A stretch of 64,000 nucleotides of DNA from assembly GCA_012518815.1 (NCBI GenBank), contig JAAYRK010000113.1, forward strand, positions 1 to 64,000, read 5' to 3'. The notes beneath the pieces were generated by a model. That model saw only the letters and a program-made list of their open reading frames with translations, had not been told where the DNA came from and did no database searches. Shown in pieces: positions 8,357 to 17,619 of the stretch. The DNA comes from Candidatus Epulonipiscium sp. (GTDB lineage: Bacteria; Bacillota; Clostridia; Lachnospirales; Defluviitaleaceae). Numbering within the stretch: position 1 is the first letter of the stretch; every line of letters starts with the position of its first letter. The position numbers were made by a program, and so were the translations under genes.

Positions 8357-9418
8357 ATGATTCACATAAAGGAAGGTTTAGTGGTTAAAATTTTAAAAAA
8401 TCATGATAATGCAGTAGAAGTCCTTGTTAATATCAATGAAAAAAACTATAAGGCCATTGCATATCCTCTTATTACAGGGAAAGTATCTTTGGGGGACAGT
8501 GTAATATTAAATACTACAGCAGTTGATTTAAATTTGGGAACTGGGGGATATCATTTTGTTATTTTTAATAAATCCTATAATACAATTAGTCCTTACACTA
8601 ATGGACATATTATGAAATTAAAATATACTCCTATGCAAATAAAAAATTTAACAGTGGAAGAACAGTATCCAGAAATTATTGATTCTTTTGAGTCATTAAA
8701 TGGGATGCCTATAATAACCGGAACTATCCACAGTATGCTTCCAGCAGTAGCAGCAGTAATTAAGAGCATAATGAATAATTGCAAAATCGCTTATATAATG
8801 ACCGATGGAGGAGCCTTACCTATAGGATTTAGTCATACAGTTAGAGATCTTAAGAAAAAAGCTATTATTGATTGTACTATAACTTGTGGTAATGCCTTTG
8901 GAGGAGATTTCGAGACCTTAAACTTATATACGGCTTTAATTGCTGCAAAAAAAATTGCAAAAGCCGATGCAATTATTATAATAATGGGACCAGGTCATGC
9001 AGGAACTGGCACAAAATATGGCTTTACAGGAATGGAAATTGCTAATAATGCCCATGTTATATCTTCGTTAGGGGGAGTCCCTATATGCATTCCTAGAGTC
9101 AGTTTTGCAGATAAAAGAAAGCGACATTATGGTATAAGCCACCATTATTTGACAGCTATAGCATTTCATTGTCTGGTTTCTTGTGAAATAGCTTTTCCTC
9201 TTTTTTCGGAAAGCAAAAAAAATTATATTATGAATCAATATAAGAAAGTAAATCTTGATAAAAAACATAGAATTCATTTTTTAGAAGAAGATACGTTGTC
9301 AATTATGAAGAAAAATCAATTATATATAAAAACTATGGGCAGAACAATGGATGAAGACCCTTATTTTTTTAAAACAGCAGGAGCCTGTGCTGTTTTGTTA
9401 ACAAAATTACTTTCTTAA
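8357..9418 (+). CDS. DUF3866 family protein
   Basis: A 353-residue conserved protein of unknown function that I match to DUF3866 by its N-terminal beta-rich part ('LGDSVILNTTAVDLNLGTGGYHFVIFN', split here as adjacent segments) and a second half with glycine-rich loops: 'TDGGALPIGFSHTVRDL', 'TCGNAFGGDFETLNL' and 'MGPGHAGTGTKYGF'. These loops suggest an enzyme with a nucleotide or phosphate ligand, but this is inference. No membrane segment is apparent. It sits between rnhA and nudF-spoIIM-xerD. Its 3' end overlaps a small convergent gene by 12 bases. Confidence 0.8.
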   Translation: MIHIKEGLVVKILKNHDNAVEVLVNINEKNYKAIAYPLITGKVSLGDSVILNTTAVDLNLGTGGYHFVIFNKSYNTISPYTNGHIMKLKYTPMQIKNLTVEEQYPEIIDSFESLNGMPIITGTIHSMLPAVAAVIKSIMNNCKIAYIMTDGGALPIGFSHTVRDLKKKAIIDCTITCGNAFGGDFETLNLYTALIAAKKIAKADAIIIIMGPGHAGTGTKYGFTGMEIANNAHVISSLGGVPICIPRVSFADKRKRHYGISHHYLTAIAFHCLVSCEIAFPLFSESKKNYIMNQYKKVNLDKKHRIHFLEEDTLSIMKKNQLYIKTMGRTMDEDPYFFKTAGACAVLLTKLLS

Positions 9419-9547
9419 TATTTTTTGTTTATCCTCAATATATTCCTTTATCGTATTGTAGTGGTTTTGGAGTTCTGTCAAAAAGATTATTATATCATTA
9501 ATTTTTCCTATACAAGTTAATTGATTGCCTATAATAATTGTTTTCAT
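9407..9547 (-). CDS. Small protein of unknown function (46 aa)
   Basis: An internal ATG (complement of 9545-9547) is preceded by an AAGGTGG ribosome site, giving a 46-residue product beginning 'MKTIIIGNQLTCIGKIND' and ending in a charged helix with 'IKEYIEDKQ'. The longer frame upstream has no ribosome site. The pattern of a short beta-strand segment followed by helices resembles small conserved clostridial proteins, but I cannot name the family. It converges on and overlaps the DUF3866 gene by 12 bases. Confidence 0.55.
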   Translation of the reverse strand: MKTIIIGNQLTCIGKINDIIIFLTELQNHYNTIKEYIEDKQKILRK

Positions 9548-9672
9548 TTTAATACCACCTTTTAATATAGTTTTAAAATATATATATAGTTTATTCTTAA
9601 TAGATATAATTAATTCATTAAAAAATTTTATTAAAAGCAAAATATAATTGAAAATAAGTCTGGAGGTTTAAA

Positions 9673-10212
9673 ATGGGTTTAGAATATCGAACGATTTCAA
9701 GAGAAGAAATATTTAAAGGAAAGATTCTTACTTTAGTAAAAGATAAAGTTTTATTGCCCAATAATAATGAAGCTGAAAGGGAAATAATTCTTCACAAGGG
9801 GGCTGCCGCAATTGTTCCAGTAGATGATGAAGGTAGGATAATATTTGTGCGTCAATACCGTCATCCAATAGGAGAAGAATTATTAGAAATACCAGCAGGT
9901 TTATTGGAAGAAGGCGAAGAACCGTTGGAATCAGCAAAACGTGAATTAGAAGAAGAAACAGGTTATAAGTCTTCAAAAATACGCTTTATTTGTAAAATGA
10001 TTAGCTCTGCAGGCTTTTGTAATGAAATAGTACATATTTATTTAGCGACTGAACTAAAAAAGGGAAAACAAAATCTAGATGAAGATGAATTTATTAGTCT
10101 TGAAAGATATACATTTGAAGAAGCAGTAGAAATGATATTTGATGGAAGGATAAAAGATAGTAAAACTATAGCAGGAATACTAGGAGCTAAACAGCTTTTA
10201 GAAAGCCATTAA
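9673..10212 (+). CDS. nudF: Nudix hydrolase, ADP-ribose pyrophosphatase type
   Basis: The 179-residue product has a complete Nudix box beginning with 'GLLEEGEEPLESAKRELEEE' and continuing TGY (about residues 77-99), preceded by 'VRQYRHPIGEELLEIPAG', which is characteristic of ADP-ribose pyrophosphatases. These hydrolyse ADP-ribose to AMP and ribose 5-phosphate. A GGAGG ribosome site precedes the ATG. It is closely followed by spoIIM, so the two are probably in one transcript, an order seen in other Clostridia. Confidence 0.9.
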   Translation: MGLEYRTISREEIFKGKILTLVKDKVLLPNNNEAEREIILHKGAAAIVPVDDEGRIIFVRQYRHPIGEELLEIPAGLLEEGEEPLESAKRELEEETGYKSSKIRFICKMISSAGFCNEIVHIYLATELKKGKQNLDEDEFISLERYTFEEAVEMIFDGRIKDSKTIAGILGAKQLLESH

Positions 10213-10291
10213 TATAATATTGTACAAGCAGTTCTATTATTTTATTAGTTTTCATATATTATTAGAGACTATTACTGAAAGGAAGAGAAGT

Positions 10292-10906
10292 GTGAAAACT
10301 AATAAAAGAACTGTTTCAAAAAAAGAAAGCTTATATGGTATAAGTATTTTTTCATTTTTGCTTGGAATAATTATAGGAACTATATTTGCTAATTATATCG
10401 GTAACATTCAAAATGATGAGTTAATACAATATTTGAATCATTTTTTTATTAGTTTTAATACAAAAGCTATTTCTCATCCAACTTTATTAAAGCACTCTCT
10501 TTTTAGTCACGGTAAAAACTTTATTCTTATATGGGTATTGGGATTTGGTATATTAGGTATTCCTTTTATTCTTATAAATATTTTTTTAAAAGGTTTTTCC
10601 TATGGTTTCACTTCTGCATTTTTGTTTATTCATTATGGTTGGAATGGCTTATTATTTAGCTTTTTGTCTTTTTTGCCTCAAAGCTTGATATTGGTACCAG
10701 GAATAATTATGATTTCAGCTGCCAGTATGAATTTTGCATTTTCAAATTACAAAAATAAGAGTTATTTTAAAGAAAAAAAAGAAAAATGGATGGAGTATAC
10801 TTTGGTCTTATTAGTTGGGTTAGTAATTGTTATAAGCATAAGTGTTGTTGAGACATTTATCTCTCCTTTTTTGATAAATATTATTATTAAGAATATGACT
10901 AGTTAA
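10292..10906 (+). CDS. spoIIM: Stage II sporulation protein M
   Basis: SpoIIM forms, with SpoIID and SpoIIP, the engulfment machine of sporulation. About 204 residues with five predicted membrane segments (near 14-34, 85-105, 107-127, 132-155 and 175-198). Family features include the short extracytoplasmic loop after the first helix and 'LGFGILGIPFILINIFLKGFSYGF'-type central helices. An earlier in-frame TTG at 10220 has no ribosome site; GTG 10292 follows AAGGAAGAG, so I start there. It lies between nudF and xerD, as in many clostridial genomes. Confidence 0.85.
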   Translation: MKTNKRTVSKKESLYGISIFSFLLGIIIGTIFANYIGNIQNDELIQYLNHFFISFNTKAISHPTLLKHSLFSHGKNFILIWVLGFGILGIPFILINIFLKGFSYGFTSAFLFIHYGWNGLLFSFLSFLPQSLILVPGIIMISAASMNFAFSNYKNKSYFKEKKEKWMEYTLVLLVGLVIVISISVVETFISPFLINIIIKNMTS

Positions 10907-10956
10907 AGTGTTTAATTATATATGGACATATTTGTACAGGTTTTTTTGAAAAATTA

Positions 10957-10985
10957 TCGACTTTTTATGCGAAATATTTTATAAT
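10957..10985 (+). promoter_or_regulatory. Possible promoter of xerD
   Basis: TATAAT at 10980-10985 is perfect; a partial -35 (TCGACT at 10957-10962) lies 17 bases upstream. The start of transcription would leave a leader of about 105 bases before xerD, in which I see no clear structure. Confidence 0.4.
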
Positions 10986-11097
10986 TGAATTGTGCCTTAA
11001 GATGCTAAAGAATTTTTTTTGGATTTTTACTTTTTTCTATTAACTTATATTTTACTTATAATTGATGTTTAAATAGAAATACAAAGGAGAACGTAAA

Positions 11098-11985
11098 ATG
11101 GAAGAGTTCGTTGAAAAATATGCGAAGTATTTAAGTGATATAAAAGGCGCATCAGAAAATACGATTCTTTCCTATCAAAGAGATTTAAAGCAATTTATTT
11201 CATTTCTCAATAAGGTAGGAATAAAAGAGATTAAAAAGGTGAACAGAACGAATATTGTCGCATATTTGTTGGAGTTGCAGAAAAAAGGAAGGGCACCATC
11301 AACTATTTCGCGAAACATTGCTTCCATTCGTTCGTTTTTTCAGTTTTTACTAAAAATACATATTATTGACGAAGATCCTACTATAAACATAGATTCTCCC
11401 AAGCAAGAAAAAAAGCTCCCTGAAGTATTGACAATAGAAGAGGTTGACCTTTTGCTCAGTCAGCCCAATGAAAGAGATCTTAAAGGTATCAGGGATAAGG
11501 CAATGCTTGAGCTCTTATATGCTACAGGTATTAGGGTTTCCGAATTAATAACATTACAAAAAAGTGATGTTAATTTGACTTTAGAATATATAAAATGCAC
11601 TGATCAAGATTTAAAAGAAAGAATTATTCCCTTAGGAGCATCAGCTCTTAAATCTTTAAGAAATTACATTGATAAAGCACGATTTGCAATGATAAGAGAT
11701 TCCAATGAAAAAGCACTATTTGTAAATTGTAGTGGGACTCCTATGACAAGGCAGGGTTTTTGGAAACTTATTAAAGTATATGCTAAAAAAGCAAAAATAA
11801 ATAAAACAATTACCCCACATATGTTAAGGCATTCTTTTGCAGCTCATATGGTAGCCAATGGAGCTGATTTACAATCTGTTCAAGAAATGCTTGGTCATTC
11901 GGATATTTCAACGACGCAAGTTTATGCACAATTAAATAAAAATAAGCTTAAAGAAGTTTATTTGAGAACGCACCCAAGGGCTTAA
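11098..11985 (+). CDS. xerD: Tyrosine recombinase XerD
   Basis: XerD is a site-specific tyrosine recombinase that resolves chromosome dimers at dif. The 295-residue product has the N-terminal SAM-like core-binding domain ('YLSDIKGASENTILSYQRDL') and the catalytic domain with R146 in 'ATGIRVSEL', H241 and R244 in 'HMLRHSFAAHM', H267 in 'LGHSD' and the nucleophile Y276 in 'VYAQL'. Full length and complete catalytic set indicate a housekeeping enzyme rather than a mobile-element integrase; the spoIIM-xerD-deoB context agrees. Confidence 0.93.
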   Translation: MEEFVEKYAKYLSDIKGASENTILSYQRDLKQFISFLNKVGIKEIKKVNRTNIVAYLLELQKKGRAPSTISRNIASIRSFFQFLLKIHIIDEDPTINIDSPKQEKKLPEVLTIEEVDLLLSQPNERDLKGIRDKAMLELLYATGIRVSELITLQKSDVNLTLEYIKCTDQDLKERIIPLGASALKSLRNYIDKARFAMIRDSNEKALFVNCSGTPMTRQGFWKLIKVYAKKAKINKTITPHMLRHSFAAHMVANGADLQSVQEMLGHSDISTTQVYAQLNKNKLKEVYLRTHPRA

Positions 11986-11999
11986 AATGCCCTTTTTTC
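11976..11999 (+). terminator. Terminator overlapping the xerD stop
   Basis: AAGGGC at 11976-11981 pairs with GCCCTT at 11989-11994 and a run of T follows. The xerD stop codon sits in the loop. Confidence 0.7.
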
Positions 12000-12132
12000 T
12001 ATTTATTTAAATGCAAATATGTATTAAATGAAATATAATAATTATTTTTTAATCAAATAAATGAGTATTAATTATCAATTGTTTGTATAATAGTTATAGA
12101 TTTATTATTTATATAGAAAAGGTGATAAATAT

Positions 12133-13308
12133 ATGATAAAAAGAGTTATTTGGATTATATTAGATAGTGTAGGCATGGGTGCAATGCCTGATGCAGATAA
12201 ATATGGAGATGCAGGTAGTAATACAATTGCTAATGTTTACAAAAAAGTTGGAGGACTTCATATTCCCAACTTAATTAATTTAGGTTTGGGAAATATCGAA
12301 GGAATGAAAGAAGTAGCTAAAATTGATAATCCTGTAGGCTGTTATGCAAGACTGGCTGAGAAATCTAATGGAAAAGATACCATAACAGGTCACTGGGAAA
12401 TGGGAGGGATTATTACAGAAAATCCTTTTCCGACTTATCCAAATGGCTTCCCCGAAGAAGTAATAGAGGCTTTTGAAAAGAAAACAGGACTTAAAGCTAT
12501 GGGAAATAAAGTAGCTTCTGGAACTGAAATAATAGATGAATTAGGTGAGGAGCATATAAAAACAGGAAATCCTATAGTTTATACATCTGCAGATAGTGTG
12601 TTCCAAATTGCAGCCCATGAAGAAATAATTCCAATTGAAAGACTATATGAAATATGTTCCATATCAAGAAAGATTCTTTCAGGAGAACACAAAGTTGCAA
12701 GAGTGATAGCAAGACCCTTTATTGGAGATAAAAAAGGTTCTTTTACAAGGACTTCTAATAGGAGAGATTATGCAGTAAAGCCTCCACATGATACTATATT
12801 GGATAAAGTTAAAGAAAAAAACTTAGATGTTATTGCCATTGGAAAAATTAGCGATATCTTTTGTGGACAAGGAGTTACAGAAGCACTTCATACAAAAGAT
12901 AATATGGATGGCATTAATAAAACCATAGAATTTATAAAAAGAGATAATAAAGGATTAATATTTACAAATTTAGTAGACTTTGATGCAAAATGGGGTCATA
13001 GAAATAACTATGAAGCTTATGGTAAAGGCTTGGAAGACTTTGATAGAAGACTTATAGATATTATAAATGCCATGAATGAAGAAGATGTATTAATTATCAA
13101 TGCAGACCATGGATGCGATCCGACTTTTCCTGGTACTGACCATACAAGAGAATATGTACCTTTTTTAGCATATGGTGAAAAGTTGAAGAAAAATGTAGAT
13201 TTAAAAACTAGGGAATCTTTTGCAGATATTGGTCAAACAATAGGAGAATTGCTGGGAACTGAAAAAATTAAAAATGGCAAAAGCTTTGCAAAAGATATTA
13301 TCTTATAA
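12133..13308 (+). CDS. deoB: Phosphopentomutase
   Basis: DeoB interconverts ribose or deoxyribose 1-phosphate and 5-phosphate during nucleoside salvage. The 391-residue product belongs to the alkaline-phosphatase fold and shows the metal-binding segments 'ILDSVGMGAMPDADKYGD' at the N-terminus, 'GKDTITGHWEMGG', and the C-terminal 'NADHGCDPTFPGTDHTREYVP' split over adjacent residues. A GGTGATA ribosome site precedes the ATG. The pdp gene follows 82 bases later; together they release and isomerise the sugar phosphate. Confidence 0.96.
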   Translation: MIKRVIWIILDSVGMGAMPDADKYGDAGSNTIANVYKKVGGLHIPNLINLGLGNIEGMKEVAKIDNPVGCYARLAEKSNGKDTITGHWEMGGIITENPFPTYPNGFPEEVIEAFEKKTGLKAMGNKVASGTEIIDELGEEHIKTGNPIVYTSADSVFQIAAHEEIIPIERLYEICSISRKILSGEHKVARVIARPFIGDKKGSFTRTSNRRDYAVKPPHDTILDKVKEKNLDVIAIGKISDIFCGQGVTEALHTKDNMDGINKTIEFIKRDNKGLIFTNLVDFDAKWGHRNNYEAYGKGLEDFDRRLIDIINAMNEEDVLIINADHGCDPTFPGTDHTREYVPFLAYGEKLKKNVDLKTRESFADIGQTIGELLGTEKIKNGKSFAKDIIL

Positions 13309-13390
13309 AAAATAAATAATAATAATGATTTACTTTAGTATAATAATATCTATATGAAATAATTATTATGGATAAAAAGAAGGTGTAATA

Positions 13391-14692
13391 ATGAGAATGT
13401 ACGATTTAATTATGAAAAAAAGAAATTGCGGCATCTTGAGCAAAGAAGAAATAAATTTTATAGTCAAAGGTTATGTGGAAGGTATTATTCCAGATTATCA
13501 AGTCTCTGCATTTTTAATGGCCGTATATTTTAAAGGAATGAATAAAGAAGAGACATCAAATCTTACTGGGGCTTTTATTAATTCAGGTGACATAATTGAT
13601 TTATCTCCTATTAAAGGAATTAAAGTAGATAAACATTCTACAGGAGGAGTAGGAGATAAAATCAGTCTAATCGTCATTCCTCTTGTTGCATCTTTAGGGA
13701 TCCCTATTGCAAAAATGAGCGGTAGAGGTTTGGGACATACAGGGGGAACTATTGATAAATTGGAATCTATAAAGGGTTTTAAGACTCAAATGGATATAAA
13801 TGAATTTATAAACAATGTCAATACTTATAAGATGGCTATTGTAGGACAAACAGCTAATTTAACTCCAGCAGACAAGAAAATTTATGCCCTAAGAGATGTT
13901 ACAGCTACTGTTGATAGTATACCTCTTATAGCTAGTTCCATTATGAGTAAAAAAATTGCTTCAGGTTCTGATGCCATAGTATTAGATGTAAAAGTAGGCT
14001 CGGGAGCTTTTATGAAAAACTTAGATGAGGCGAAAGAATTAGCACAAACTATGGTAGACATTGGTAAGACGTTAAAACGTAAGGTGGTTGCTGTTATTAC
14101 AAATATGGATCAACCCTTAGGCCATGAAGTAGGAAATGCTAATGAAGTAAAAGAAGCCATAGAAGTATTAAAAAACAATGGAGCTGAAGATGAGAGAGTT
14201 GTAGCCTTAACAATTGCTTCCTATATGGCTGTTTTAGGCGGTGCTTATAAAGATTTTGATGAAGCTTTTGTTAATTTAGAAAGAAAAATTGAAAGTGGTG
14301 AAGCAATAGATAAGTTGAAAGAATTTATTAGAATCCAAGGTGGAGATGAAGAAATTGTAGACAATCCAGATAAACTTCCACAAGCTAAATATCATATAGA
14401 AATAAAAGCTCAATCTTCTGGTTATGTTAATGAAATCAATGCAGAAAAAATAGGAAATGCTGCTATGCTTTTAGGAGCAGGTAGAAAGACTAAAGAAGAT
14501 CTTATAGACTATGGTGCAGGTATAAGTTTGGTTAAAAAAATTGGAGACAGTATAAAAACAGGAGATGTAATTGCTATTCTTCATACAGATAAAAAAGAAA
14601 ACCAAGTTGCTAAGATATTAGTCGATGACGCTTACAAAATTTCAAAGAATCAGCCGACAAAATTAAAATATGTTTATGATGTGATTATGTAA
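13391..14692 (+). CDS. pdp: Pyrimidine-nucleoside phosphorylase
   Basis: This enzyme phosphorolyses uridine, thymidine and deoxyuridine to base and sugar 1-phosphate, which the upstream DeoB then handles. The 433-residue product carries the family signature 'SGRGLGHTGGTIDKLE' (about 117-132), 'KHSTGGVGDK' for phosphate binding, and the C-terminal 'GSGAFMK' and 'HEVGNANEVKEA' segments. An AAGGTG site precedes the ATG. Following dacF is a common clostridial arrangement. Confidence 0.93.
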   Translation: MRMYDLIMKKRNCGILSKEEINFIVKGYVEGIIPDYQVSAFLMAVYFKGMNKEETSNLTGAFINSGDIIDLSPIKGIKVDKHSTGGVGDKISLIVIPLVASLGIPIAKMSGRGLGHTGGTIDKLESIKGFKTQMDINEFINNVNTYKMAIVGQTANLTPADKKIYALRDVTATVDSIPLIASSIMSKKIASGSDAIVLDVKVGSGAFMKNLDEAKELAQTMVDIGKTLKRKVVAVITNMDQPLGHEVGNANEVKEAIEVLKNNGAEDERVVALTIASYMAVLGGAYKDFDEAFVNLERKIESGEAIDKLKEFIRIQGGDEEIVDNPDKLPQAKYHIEIKAQSSGYVNEINAEKIGNAAMLLGAGRKTKEDLIDYGAGISLVKKIGDSIKTGDVIAILHTDKKENQVAKILVDDAYKISKNQPTKLKYVYDVIM

Positions 14693-14789
14693 AATCGGAA
14701 AGTATTGCATATATTGCTTTCAAGTGCATATTTTATCAAAAATGGTCTAATATAATATTAGACAAAAAATTGCACTAGGAGGCATATCT

Positions 14790-15968
14790 ATGTGGAAAAA
14801 GAGACTATCAATAATTATAGTTTTCATATTATGTTTAAATATTATTTCTTATGACTTTATTAAAGGAGAAGAAGTAACTAAGGAAATAGCTTTAGATATA
14901 GAATCTCCTTCAGCAGTTCTTATGGAAGCAAAATCTGGGAAAGTATTATTTGAAAAAAATATGAATGAAAAACGCTTTCCTGCCAGTACTACAAAGATAA
15001 TGACCCTTCTTTTAATTTATGAAGCTGTTGAAAAAGGGCAAATCTCTTGGGAAGATAAGGTGGTTGTTAGTGAACACGCTGCTGGTATGGGCGGCTCTCA
15101 AGTTTTTTTGGAACAAAATGAAGAACAGACAGTATTAACCATGACAAAATGTATTGCTGTTGCCTCTGCTAATGATGCTTCTGTTGCTATGGCTGAGCAT
15201 ATTGCAGGTAGCGAAGAAGAATTTGTTAAAATGATGAATGAAAAAGCAAAACAATTAGGCATGAAAAATACAAACTTCGTAAATTCAAGTGGCTTACATG
15301 ACGATGCCCATGTTACTTCAGCATATGATATTGCACTGATGTCTAGGGAGCTTATAACTAGGTACCCTGAAGTTCATAAATTAACAACCATCTGGCAAGA
15401 TAATATTATTCATAAAACAAGAAGAGGGGAAGAAGAATTTGGCCTTACCAATACTAATAATTTATTTAAATGGTATCAGGGGGCTAATGGCCTTAAGACA
15501 GGATTTACTCCAGAGTCTATGTATTGTTTGTCAGGAACAGCCGAAAGAGATGGGCTAAGTTTGATATCAGTCGTTATGGGATCAAAAAGCAAACAAACAA
15601 GAAATTCAGAAGTAGCAAAAATGTTAAATTACGGCTTTGCTAATTTTACAATTATTAAGGGAGATCCTGCAGGAAAAGTTGTAGGGACTGTTGAAGTAGC
15701 CAAAGGAAATCCTAAAACCGTAGATTGCATTATCAAAAAAGATATTCAACTCTTAGTAAGTAAAAAACTTGCCAATGAAAAAATAGAGTCAAAAATAGAA
15801 CTCCCCGAATATATTCAAGCTCCAATTACAAAAGATATGAAACTAGGAGAAATAATATATTTCTTTAAAGGTAAAGAAGTTGGTCGTTCTGATATAGTTG
15901 CAGCTGACAATGTTAAGAAGGCAAGCTTTAAGGAAATGTTAAATTCTTTATTAAAACGTTGGTATTAA
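14790..15968 (+). CDS. dacF: D-alanyl-D-alanine carboxypeptidase (DacF/PBP5 type)
   Basis: A serine carboxypeptidase that trims terminal D-Ala from peptidoglycan stem peptides, acting outside the membrane. It has a signal peptide (about 1-26), then the S11 active-site motifs: S66-T-T-K69, 'SAND' near 126 and K236-T-G. A C-terminal beta-rich domain and a final amphipathic helix ('FKEMLNSLLKRWY') would anchor it to the membrane. The 392-residue length is normal. Position after deoB-pdp matches the sporulation-related dacF of other Firmicutes. Confidence 0.9.
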   Translation: MWKKRLSIIIVFILCLNIISYDFIKGEEVTKEIALDIESPSAVLMEAKSGKVLFEKNMNEKRFPASTTKIMTLLLIYEAVEKGQISWEDKVVVSEHAAGMGGSQVFLEQNEEQTVLTMTKCIAVASANDASVAMAEHIAGSEEEFVKMMNEKAKQLGMKNTNFVNSSGLHDDAHVTSAYDIALMSRELITRYPEVHKLTTIWQDNIIHKTRRGEEEFGLTNTNNLFKWYQGANGLKTGFTPESMYCLSGTAERDGLSLISVVMGSKSKQTRNSEVAKMLNYGFANFTIIKGDPAGKVVGTVEVAKGNPKTVDCIIKKDIQLLVSKKLANEKIESKIELPEYIQAPITKDMKLGEIIYFFKGKEVGRSDIVAADNVKKASFKEMLNSLLKRWY

Positions 15969-15976
15969 TAATAACT

Positions 15977-16037
15977 AAGCACCTAAGAAAGATATGTCTT
16001 TGTCAATTAGACGGACAGATATCTAAATTAGGTGCTT
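15977..16037. repeat. Imperfect inverted repeat / structured element
   Basis: Arms at 15977-15986 and 16028-16037 (AAGCACCTAA / TTAGGTGCTT) are perfectly complementary. Inside them AGATAT and ATATCT form a second arm pair around an A/T-rich loop. Only a weak T-rich tail follows, so it may be a poor terminator for dacF or another structured element. Confidence 0.5.
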
Positions 16038-16162
16038 AAATTCTATTGAACTTTTAATTTTTTATGTTTACAATGTAAATAGATTTTTTATCCTTTATAG
16101 ATATGTGATGATAAATGATAATATACTAATATTTAAAATTAAGATTTTGAGGAGGATAAAAT

Positions 16163-16789
16163 GTGGAAAATCCGCTAATATCATTATTAATAAAAGTCCC
16201 TGGAATAGTTTTGGGGATTACTTTTCATGAATTTGCCCATGGTGCAGTTGCTTATTTATTAGGTGATAGTACCCCAAAAAAAGAAGGGAGATTAACCCTC
16301 AATCCACTTTCTCATGTTGATATTGTAGGGCTCATAATGCTTTTTTTCATGAATTTTGGTTGGGCTAAACCTGTACATACTAATCCTTCAAACTTTAAAA
16401 ATAGAAAGCTTGCAACAACTTTAGTAGCTTTAGCAGGTTCTGTTGCAAATATTCTTATAGCAGTTTTTTTAACTGCTTTACTTAGAATCTTGTTTCTTGT
16501 AAATCTTGATTTAAATAGCTATTATTTAGTTTATGATATTATTCATTATGGTGTAATGATTAATATTGTATTAGGAATTTTTAACTTATTGCCCATACCT
16601 CCTTTGGATGGTTCAAAAATATTATTTAATTTCATTCCTCCAAGAAGCTATTTTAAGATAATAAGATATGAATACATATTGCAAATAGTATTATTGCTAT
16701 TATTATTTACAGGAATAATACCTAGCCTTATTAATCCTTTGGTAGATTATTCTATGAAGTTTTTATATAGTTTATTTCAATTGATATGA
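16163..16789 (+). CDS. Site-2 protease family (M50) metalloprotease
   Basis: A 208-residue intramembrane zinc protease of the short YwhC/RseP-like group. The zinc motif H22-E23-F-A-H26 lies in the first membrane segment ('GITFHEFAHGAVAYLLGD') and the third ligand in 'NLLPIPPLDGSKIL' (about 140-155). Four or five membrane helices are predicted. The start is GTG 16163; an overlapping ATG at 16161 opens a frame that stops after five codons. GAGGAGG lies about 9-12 bases upstream. It precedes scpA-scpB, a widespread clostridial order. Confidence 0.88.
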   Translation: MENPLISLLIKVPGIVLGITFHEFAHGAVAYLLGDSTPKKEGRLTLNPLSHVDIVGLIMLFFMNFGWAKPVHTNPSNFKNRKLATTLVALAGSVANILIAVFLTALLRILFLVNLDLNSYYLVYDIIHYGVMINIVLGIFNLLPIPPLDGSKILFNFIPPRSYFKIIRYEYILQIVLLLLLFTGIIPSLINPLVDYSMKFLYSLFQLI

Positions 16790-16836
16790 GGGTTCTTTTA
16801 AAATATCAATACTAAATACGAAATGAGGTAGTTTTT

Positions 16837-17619
16837 TTGAGCATAACAGTAAAGTTAGAAGTTTTTGAAGGACCTTTTGAATTACTATTTCATCTTATTG
16901 AAAAAAATAAAATTAATATTTATGATATACCTATATCTTTGATAACTAATCAATATTTTGAATATATTAACTCAGTAGAATATAGAGATATGGAAAATAT
17001 GAGTGAGTTTTTGGTTATGGCAGCTACCTTATTAGAAATAAAATCTAAGATGCTGCTTCCTTCTCCTAAACAAGGAGATGAAGAAGAAACAGACCCAAGA
17101 CAAGAACTAGTAACTAAACTTTTAGAATATAAAAAGATGAAGCATTTTTCACGAGAATTAAAAGAAAGGCAGGAGGAAGCACGAAGGGTATTTTTTAAAG
17201 AATCAAATTTACCAGAGCAAATTAGAAATTCTTTGCTTGAAAATGAAGAATTTGATATAAGTGAAGTTTTGGATGGGATTAGCCTTCAGCAAATTTTTTC
17301 TGTTTTCCAAGACTTATTAAAAAGAAAAGAAAGTAAAACAGATACTATAAGAAGTGGTTTTAAATCTGTTCAAAGAGATATCTATAATGTGGAAGATAAA
17401 ATTACCTATATACAAGACTTATTAGTTTTATATCCTGTTATTTCTTTTAAAGAATTGTTTTATGATAATAGCAGTAGGATGGAAATAGTAGTAACTTTCT
17501 TAGCTATACTAGAATTAATACGACATAAAAAAATTAAGATTAAACAGGAATGCCCGTTTGAAGATATCCTGATTACAAGTTATGATAGGGTGGATGTTGA
17601 TGAAACTGGAGCAAAATGA
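16837..17619 (+). CDS. scpA: Segregation and condensation protein A
   Basis: ScpA is the kleisin that closes the SMC ring and so compacts and segregates the chromosome. The 260-residue product begins 'VKLEVFEGPFELLFHLIEKN', the family hallmark that binds the SMC neck, and continues with 'YDIPISLITNQYFEYI' and the acidic linker near 90-100. A C-terminal winged helix binds the cap of SMC ('VVTFLAILELIRHKKIKIKQ'). The start is TTG with a GAGG site somewhat distant. It overlaps scpB by 20 bases. Confidence 0.93.
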   Translation: MSITVKLEVFEGPFELLFHLIEKNKINIYDIPISLITNQYFEYINSVEYRDMENMSEFLVMAATLLEIKSKMLLPSPKQGDEEETDPRQELVTKLLEYKKMKHFSRELKERQEEARRVFFKESNLPEQIRNSLLENEEFDISEVLDGISLQQIFSVFQDLLKRKESKTDTIRSGFKSVQRDIYNVEDKITYIQDLLVLYPVISFKELFYDNSSRMEIVVTFLAILELIRHKKIKIKQECPFEDILITSYDRVDVDETGAK

